Shown here piece after piece: positions 57,778 to 64,000 of a stretch of 64,000 nt of DNA. Origin of the DNA: Spirometra erinaceieuropaei (lineage: Eukaryota > Platyhelminthes > Cestoda > Diphyllobothriidea > Diphyllobothriidae); the NCBI GenBank assembly GCA_902702965.1, contig CACRXP010000548.1:210571-274570 (forward strand). Reading direction: 5' to 3'. The notes below the pieces were generated by a model. It had not been told where the DNA came from. It searched no databases and saw only the letters and a list, made by a program, of their open reading frames with translations. The stretch's first letter is position 1. The number at the start of each line of letters is the position of its first letter. The translations under genes were made by a program, and so were the position numbers.

Positions 57778-57848
57778 CAGTCGGTGGGCTAACGCATGAA
57801 ATGTCAACCGAAATTCCGAAATGCGTTTTCGTTTCGAAAAGATTAATC
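57778..57848. repeat. Solo left terminus of the foldback MITE
   Basis: CAGTCGGTGGGCTAACGCAT and GTCAACCGAAATTCCGAAAT through CGTTTCGAAAAGATTAAT match the first 70 bases of the element at 57984, in the same orientation, preceded by TA. The match then stops abruptly, 136 bp before the complete element. Confidence 0.75.
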
Positions 57849-57983
57849 CCCAGCCCTAATCTCTCTGGTATTTAGTGTAATACCGCCCGTAATAAGGAGG
57901 GATTCCTTTTTCCGCCCTTATGTGCGGATCCGCAAATGAACAAGCGGGCTCTGCTTCCGACTGTCTCCCAATGTCCGTATTTA

Positions 57984-58953
57984 CAGTAGGTGGGCTAACT
58001 CATGAAATCTCAACAGAAATTCCGAAATGTGTTTTCGCTTCGAAAAGATTAATTAAGTAGGGTTGCAAGACTAGTCAGCCTGCAACATAATTCTATAATA
58101 TTTCAGTTACCTTAGGATGCCGGCTTTCGAATTAACTTCCTTCTGGCTGCATGCAAAAATCACACTGTAAAATGACCACTTAAGTAGCACGCATTTTTCT
58201 CACTGCTTTTCAATGCTCCTAAAATTCCAATTATATTTCATGGAAAACATGCATAAACATATTCTTTCGCTCATTCGGTAGAAAATTACGAATTCTTCTA
58301 ATTTTATACTCGAAGGAGGGATATAATTCGATTTTAAAAAAGTTTCTACTTGTGGGACTTTTAAATACCGTGAAAGGGCCGTACATAAATCGTCATGTCT
58401 CTGCATTTATCAATGTAGCTTGTAAAGTTAACAATATGGATCAAATCCAGCGCTAAATTTTATGAACCCTATATGGTCCCCTTTATAACTGTAGAGGAAT
58501 GTGCGGAAAATATACGGCTTGTAGTTTGGAAACCCTGAATCCAATTGAAACGGTAGAGCGTGTTCAAAATTATTCGGGAATAGGAAAAGTTTTTGAAAAC
58601 CGAATTATATCCCTCCTTCGAATATAAACTAAGAAGAATACTTAAGTTTCTACCGAATGAACGAAAGAATGAATATGTTTATGCATGTTTTCCATGAAAT
58701 ATAATTGAATTTTAAGGGCATTGGAAATCAATGATAAACATTTATGCTACTTAAGTGGTCATTTTTACAAAGTGTGATTTTTGCACGCAGCCGGAAGGAA
58801 GTTCATTCGAAAGCCGGCATCCTGAGGTAACTGGATTATTATAGAATTACGCTGCACGGTGATCAGTTTTACAACCCTATTTAATTAATCTTTTCGAAAC
58901 GAAAACGCATTTCAGAACTTCGGTTGACATTTCATGATTTAGCCCACCTACTG
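57984..58953. mobile_element. Complete foldback MITE with TA target duplication
   Basis: The ends are CAGTAGGTGGGCTAA and TTAGCCCACCTACTG, flanked by TA on both sides (57982-57983, 58954-58955). The terminal inverted repeats extend about 365 bp: for example CTTCGAAAAGATTAAT at 58017 versus its complement near 58890, and the inner TTTATACTCGAAGGAGGGAT at 58303 versus ATCCCTCCTTCGAATATAAA near 58610. About 240 bp separates the arms. CAGT ends plus TA duplication point to a Tc1/mariner-type transposase acting in trans. No coding sequence. Confidence 0.85.
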
Positions 58954-58959
58954 TACTTT

Positions 58960-59490
58960 CATTTTTGCCGACTGTGCTGGAGAGGACGCAAATTTCATAG
59001 CATTTCTTTTCTAGTTTAACAGGCTTCTGAAATTAAGTCATGCCAACCACACTAAAAGGGATTCTTCCAAAGGCAACCACCTAACAACTAACAGGTGTCC
59101 TGCAGCTGCGGGCCGGCTCGGACTCCTGTCTTTGTCAGCGTATTTCATTGTGAACAGGGAGGGCTATCTGTCGAACCATGACCCCAATACCTTTTTTAAA
59201 CTACGTTATGCATAAGTGCTTATTTTGAGTATGCAATCGGTTTGGTGATGCTGTATCCTCAGAAGGCTCCTTGATCACTAGTTTAAGTGCAAACCCGACT
59301 AATGTCGAACATAATTGAAGTGATTAACTGCCTTCATCGATGCATTTGGTCTAGTGTCTGAGGTACGTGCGACATTTCGTGAATTCACGCATACTTTTTG
59401 ATCTAGGTTGGTCACTGTACACGCGACTTTGCGAACAAACACGCTAATCTATGTGCAGGTGACCTGTCGCAGGAAAAAATCTCTGTAAAA
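58960..59490. other. No recognisable feature
   Basis: AT-rich flank; nothing recognised. Confidence 0.35.
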
Positions 59491-59496
59491 CTGCAA

Positions 59497-60576
59497 AACG
59501 GAGTGTAGTAAAATGCCAGTTGACGTCCTTTGTACTCTGCTACGACCACCGTCCTTCATTGGCAAAAACGCTTCATAAGTAACAGACATCGAATTTTCGT
59601 CTTCATTTGTTTCCCGCGAGGTTTCCTCTCATTCTCAGCATATTCGCCTTTATTAATCTGTGTGTTGCCTGAAGTATATATTTTCATATAAAATAATTTA
59701 TTATTTTGTCCTTAATGCAACTACTTCTTCCTTTGATAAAGGCTGTAAGCTGTGCCTAGCATGGTGGCTTGACTAATGACCAGAGTTTGCTTGTTGTAAT
59801 GCCGACACTGAGTTCTTGATTATGCCAAGAGGGAAAAGGATGTCCGAGGACCAATGGCGCTTTAATCGACAGTTCGACCGTCGATTACGACGATGTCCAC
59901 CGTGTGCTACGCAGCAAGGTGCAGCGGACACGGTGATTTGCGCATGAATTAGTTTATAATGATAGTATACTTGCGCAGCGTCTATCGCACTCTCCCTTCC
60001 CCACTCCCCACTTGGACCCGGTGTCAAGACAGAGTCAAGAGGACCGGATGCGTGGGAGGGCTCAGGTGGCTGGCACCGCCGGACCCGCACCTAGGCGTGC
60101 CTCCACAACCCCTGGTCCACATGCCATGCCCATCACCTGTACACCCATCGGGAGCGCAAGCGCATCTACCGGTAGGGAACCTGGTTTCAGGGGACTGACA
60201 GCGCATACCAGGCTGCGAGGGCCATGTCCTGCTTATACTGGCATAGCATACGCTTTCAGACCTTTTGACCGGTGCAGTAGTCACTGAGGACATCAAGAAA
60301 ATATTTGCCGATGAGCTCACAGACCCGACTGTCGACTTGATCTGTGACGACTGGAGTGCAAAACACTTACAGATAGGACTGAGCAGAGCGCATGATGCAG
60401 AGAGCAGTTTACGGATACAGATGCGAGGATGTTCATTCAACTTGAAGCATGCTGTCGCGTGTGGATTTAATTGTCCGATTCACTGTGCCCTAAATATGTC
60501 GAAAGCTGCTTTTAGCCCCTCTTTCAGTCCTACCTATTTGTTTTGCCTAAACAGCTATATCTGCATGCTACTGTAG
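59497..60576 (+). pseudogene. Unknown gene, duplicated exon cassette copy 1, split by R1
   Basis: This block aligns with 61640-62240: ACCACCGTCCTTCATTGGCA (59547) versus ACCACCGTCTCCCATTGGCA, GTTGCCTGAAGTATATATTT versus GCTGCCTGTTGCACATATTT, and AAGGATGTCCGAGGACCAA versus AAGATGTCCTAGAACCAA. After 59855 the match stops, R1 intervenes, and it resumes at 60277 with VTEDIKKIFADELTDPTVDL and KHLQIGLSRAH, homologous to VIEDIMKLFAREIRDLDVEL and ARLQMKINRTD in copy 2. The family is unknown to me. The insertion within the presumed exon makes this copy a pseudogene, unless splicing skips it. Confidence 0.5.
59858..60275 (+). repeat. Dispersed repeat R1, copy 5 (most complete)
   Basis: About 420 bp: CAGTTCGACCGTCGATTACG, ATGTCCACCGTGTG, GAATTAGTTTATAATGATAG, CTCTCCCTTCCCCACTCCCC, a GTGTCAAGACAGAGTCAAG stretch and GGTGGCTGGCACCGCCGGAC. 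Other copies: 7575-7875 (-), 47640-47885 (-), 57400-57620 (+) and probably 52100-52350 (-). It interrupts the exon cassette at 59497-60576, which shows that it moved after that duplication. Confidence 0.65.
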
Positions 60577-60599
60577 AGCGGAGACGGTGTGGAATCACG

Positions 60600-61430
60600 A
60601 CCAAAGGCAGAAGTAGGTCTTGATCGCACATAAAACAGCAGGCCAAGTCGGCAGCGAGATACACGCGTGAAAGTAGGCAGCCAATCAGCGTGTACTGCAG
60701 CATTGAGCACATGTGGTGCCACTGCTCACGAGTGCGGCCCAATCAATGGCCGGTGGAACATCGAGATTCTTCTGCGAAGGGATTCTCGTGCATGCAACAA
60801 CCAAGCCATGACCGACACAAAAAAGGAATTGTTTTTTCCAGCAGCTTTTCCACTAAGTTCTCATTACTCATCAGCGTATTTGCATACACTGGTCCTGGTT
60901 TAGCTTGCCTTGCATCTTATCCTATGCGATAATTTATCTATCCGTAACGCACCATCTTAATAAAATTCAAATAATCCTTTTTTCTACACTAACACCACGA
61001 TATGTGATCCAGTGGAAGATCTCATTATTCCCACACACATTCACGACAACAATCAGACAAAATCGCTTTTGCTGGGATTAATTCCCGCTCAAACAACATG
61101 AGAACGACAATCCTGCAAATTCCTGCACACGCTTACTTAACATAAGCCAGTCGAATAGCTGTCATATTAGTTACCCTAGGAACTGCTGGGAAGTTGTAGG
61201 CGGATGAATTGACTAGAAGCGTCGTTGAGTTGCTCCATTTTAATCATTCGGTAGCCTGAATCTACGTGCAGCACGTAGTTTCCAAAAAATAATGTGTATA
61301 TAACATGACATTTGGCGTTTTTGGCATTCTCGATTATCCCCAAAAATTGGCACTCCGAATAAAGTAAAATTGCTTCCCATAACATTCTTGTATTTTAATT
61401 TGAATTTAGCTGAGGTATTTTTGATTGACT
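60600..61430. other. No recognisable feature
   Basis: Between the two exon cassettes; small frames only. No splice-linked exon recognised. Confidence 0.3.
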
Positions 61431-61439
61431 CTCTTTCCA

Positions 61440-61640
61440 GGTTATTTTAGTTTATTTGGTAAGGATGACAGGCAAGGCCTTTGAAAATCCTATTGATTTT
61501 ACGTCGGCTCGTTAGATACAACTGTACACGAACAATGAAGACCTTCGCTAATAGAGCAGTACTTGGTTCATCTGAGTAGCATTGTTTCAAAGAAAAAAAT
61601 TCCCGGAGTCGCGGGGTATTTAGCCCAGGTTCAGACGGCC
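61440..61640 (-). mobile_element. 5'-truncated LINE 3' UTR fragment
   Basis: The minus strand matches the last 170 bases of the LINE at 53880-55006: CATTGTTCGTGTACAGTTG, TCTAACGAGC, AATCAATAGGATTTTCAAAG and CATCCTTACCAAATAAACT. Its 5' end lies near 61640, where the exon cassette copy 2 begins. Confidence 0.75.
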
Positions 61641-61985
61641 CTCCCCCATACGAAGTGCGATAAAATGCAAGCTGCCACGCCGTGTCCTCTAATGCGACCA
61701 CCGTCTCCCATTGGCAAATAGACCTGTATAATTGGTGGAAAATAAAGCGTCGTCAGCAAATCTTCTCCGCGATGTTTGCATTGCTTTACAGCGTGCTCTT
61801 TTACATTAGTCTTGGGGCTGCCTGTTGCACATATTTTCGTAAGCGATAAGTCATTCTCACGTTTTTAATGCCCAAACTCCTTCCTCTTAACAAATATCTA
61901 AGCACGTCTGTGGTTCTTGCATAGCATAGAAGCTTGATCAATAGTCACAGATTGCCTGTTCTAATGATGCTATCCGTGTTTTTAG

Positions 61986-62299
61986 AGGGGAGAAGATGTC
62001 CTAGAACCAACGATGAAATAGTAATTGAGGATATAATGAAGTTGTTTGCCAGGGAAATCAGAGATCTGGATGTCGAGTTGCGTTATGACGGCAGGAATGT
62101 CGCACGCTTACAAATGAAAATAAACAGAACAGACGTAACAGCGAACTGCAGTTTGCTCAACGATTTCGAACCCGCGCAATTCAAACAGTACACTTGCACC
62201 GTTCAGTTTGGAGCGATTGAAGTCACAGCGCAAAAAATGTGCGTGTCATTTAACCATTCATTTTTCTTCAATGCTTCAGTTATACCTTCATTTCCCTGA
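61986..62299 (+). CDS. Unknown gene, duplicated exon cassette copy 2
   Basis: A possible exon opens after the acceptor-like GTTTTTAG at 61985 and reads GRRCPRTNDEIVIEDIMKLF, AREIRDLDVELRYDG and ARLQMKINRTDVTANCS, with several Cys further on (YTCTVQF, KMCVSF). It is homologous to copy 1 at 60278. The donor site is unclear; the frame is open to a TGA at 62297-62299. No domain recognised; it could be a tapeworm-specific secreted or membrane protein, but no signal peptide is visible. The homology between two copies, rather than any motif, is the reason to call it coding. Confidence 0.4.
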
Positions 62300-62369
62300 T
62301 TATCCTGTTGCCACTTTTGATACTCACTTTGTCGTGCAAATTTGTCCAACAGGCATTGCGACATTTTCA

Positions 62370-62733
62370 CTTAGATTTGTATTTGCCAGCAATTCTGCGA
62401 CCATGTGATAGGTGGTTTTCACACTTCAGGCTGGATTATTCCCCGTCTTTAGCCGGCCTCGGCGTCTCATCCGATATTTTTCGGTTTTTTGAGACGAACG
62501 TTCTTTCCTCGACCAAAATCAATAATCCATACTGGGCTGACGACTGCTCACGCCCAAGCCTGACAAAACTCGTCGACCTGCAATTCCACGATCTCGGACC
62601 GAAAGCTCGGCAATTGGCGAATATGCATGACGCTGGCCGCGATGACAAATGGGCCATGAAGGCACTCGCAAACCTGGAAGGGATCTTCCGACGAACATTT
62701 CTTAAACAAGACCACTTGCAATGCGTGAAATAG
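62370..62733 (+). CDS. Hypothetical open frame downstream of the cassette
   Basis: A frame open to the TAG at 62731-62733 follows an acceptor-like CCAACAG (62352) and holds GVSSDIFRFFETNVLSSTK, NPYWADDCSRPSLTKLVDL and KWAMKALANLEGIFRRTF. The composition looks protein-like and it could be a further exon of the same gene as the cassette, but no domain is recognised and the opposite strand is also open. Confidence 0.25.
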
Positions 62734-62744
62734 GTGAACAATTA

Positions 62745-64000
62745 CGAGGAAGCTGCTTCAACGGAGACGACACGTTTATTCAGGGATAAATGTTTACGAG
62801 ATTCAGTTTTTTGTACCACATACCAGTGAGCGAAACTCCCATTTTCGAGTTCGAATTTTGATGGGATCTGGACAGATCCTGATTCACTAAGCCATTGCAA
62901 AAGTTACAAATTTCACTGCTCCCCACTTACTGCATTCATTCTAAACATGTCACTATATCCCACTTGTTTACGTTCGCACTATTCTTCGGCACAACGCTAT
63001 ATCGAAGGCCGAAATTGTCTTTCTTCTGTTGACTTCGCTATTTGTATAAGTTGCCCCCCGAAGCTCCTTCTTTGTGTTTAAATCAGCTAGAGCTATTTGA
63101 GGAAAGTAGGCCTGGCCTCAAAGAATCGACCGGTTTCAGCGGAGACACAGTGACCGGGAAATTCCTATCAGACATTCGCGAGTACGACGCACTATGTACA
63201 GTCCATTCTATATTCGAAAAAAAGTTAAGGCGTGCGTGAGGGCATTGTTTCTACTGGGTGAGTACGCAGAAGCGGTTGGTAGTCAGGGCCAGCAAAAACT
63301 AGGTCATAGTAATGCTCGTTGGACGAATTTGAGTCAGATGTGAATAACCTGCGTAGTCCAGAGGTTTTGCCGATTCAGTTTACTCTTGGCTGGTTGTGAG
63401 GCTATTTGCAGTTTGCTGCCGAGGCAGTGACCTTAACGATCGAGCAGGGAACACACGGTGCGTGTGCTTGAAACTGCTTCAAGTCGGACTAGTCCGCAAC
63501 TTCATGGAAGTGCGCTACCACATTGTGCCCCGTCTGAACCGAAGTCGGTTGTGGAGCAAATAGATGGATGAGGTGACTCCTAAGACAATTTAAAATCAAT
63601 AGGTTTATAAATACGACGTGAACTGCGTGCTGTGGAGGCACGAATGGAGGATATAAAAAGGAAGCAAATGTAGTGTGACTGGATGAGGGTAGTTGGCAGA
63701 ACCAAAATATCCCAAAGTAGGCGAAGTCCCCTATGATATTTGGAGTGTACTGAAGTAACTTCATTTGCCCTCTGCATAAAACTCCTAAAATTATTATAAA
63801 TACTTTTGGATCTCTCCTCCAGCCCCTTGTATTCCAACGTGACCCAGTACGCAAAATCGCATCACCGGTCTGTCCGACTCGGATTTTCAGCTGGTACATG
63901 GTGGCAGAGCGACTGGCCCTGTTGTTACTTCTGGGGCCCCAATCTAACGCCTACTTCCCCCACTGCAGTAAATCAGAGGCTCCTTTAAACCGCCATGAGC
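62745..64000. other. No recognisable feature to window end
   Basis: Short frames (63042-63239 +, 63489-63899 -) without recognised motifs. Confidence 0.3.

Noticed and set aside
57270..57875. 201-codon open frame
   Set aside because: It runs through the R1 repeat and a solo MITE terminus, both non-coding, and has no domain.

Overview
This is eukaryotic DNA, most likely from a parasitic flatworm and probably a diphyllobothriid-type tapeworm. The reasons are: one spliced mu-class glutathione S-transferase gene with 31-75 bp introns plus a longer first intron, closest by eye to flatworm mu GSTs; almost no other unbroken coding sequence; and a dense mix of decayed CR1/Jockey-like LINEs, RTE-like 3' ends, Penelope-like elements (PLEs), a Ty3/gypsy remnant and foldback MITEs. 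The family and organism assignments rest on remembered motifs, not on a search.

Layout. 0-0.8 kb: RTE-like LINE 3' end (-). 2.1-5.4 kb: CR1/Jockey-like LINE (+). 5.9-9.2 kb: MITE pieces, a C-rich degenerate tract, a copy of a short dispersed repeat (R1) and a foldback MITE. 11.05-12.57 kb (-): the GST gene, the only convincing host gene. 13.2-15.1 kb: small PLE-like and LINE fragments (-). 16.2-18.9 kb (+): a second LINE type with an RT frame broken only once. 19.2-26.3 kb (-): a nest of LINEs (a nearly full-length element, a second LINE abutting it, and two tandem 3' ends of the first family). 28.5-32.9 kb (-): old LINE fossils. 34.4-34.9 kb: four perfect palindromes or hairpins in about 530 bp. 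36.5 kb: RTE fragment. 38.5-40.1 kb: MITE fossils. 41.3-43.6 kb: two PLE copies, one with an inverted piece of its own 3' end at its 5' side. 45.2-46.7 kb: LINE 3' end next to a gypsy gag-protease frame. 47.6-50.9 kb (+): the best-preserved CR1/Jockey-like LINE. 53.0-53.2 kb: a 213 bp GGT/GAT microsatellite. 53.9-55.0 kb (-): a LINE with an internal RT deletion. 57.4-59.0 kb: R1, a solo MITE arm and a complete 970 bp foldback MITE with TA target duplication. 59.5-62.7 kb (+): a duplicated exon cassette of an unknown gene, one copy split by R1.

The transposon genes are the usual endonuclease, reverse transcriptase, GIY-YIG, gag and protease modules; nearly every copy carries stops, frameshifts or a mutated RT active site, so the window reads as a graveyard around one gene. 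That gene is itself notable: its reading frame is intact across seven exons, but the position of the mu-class catalytic tyrosine is His15 and the glutathione-binding Gln-Ser pair is Gly75-Phe76, so it is probably not an ordinary GST enzyme.
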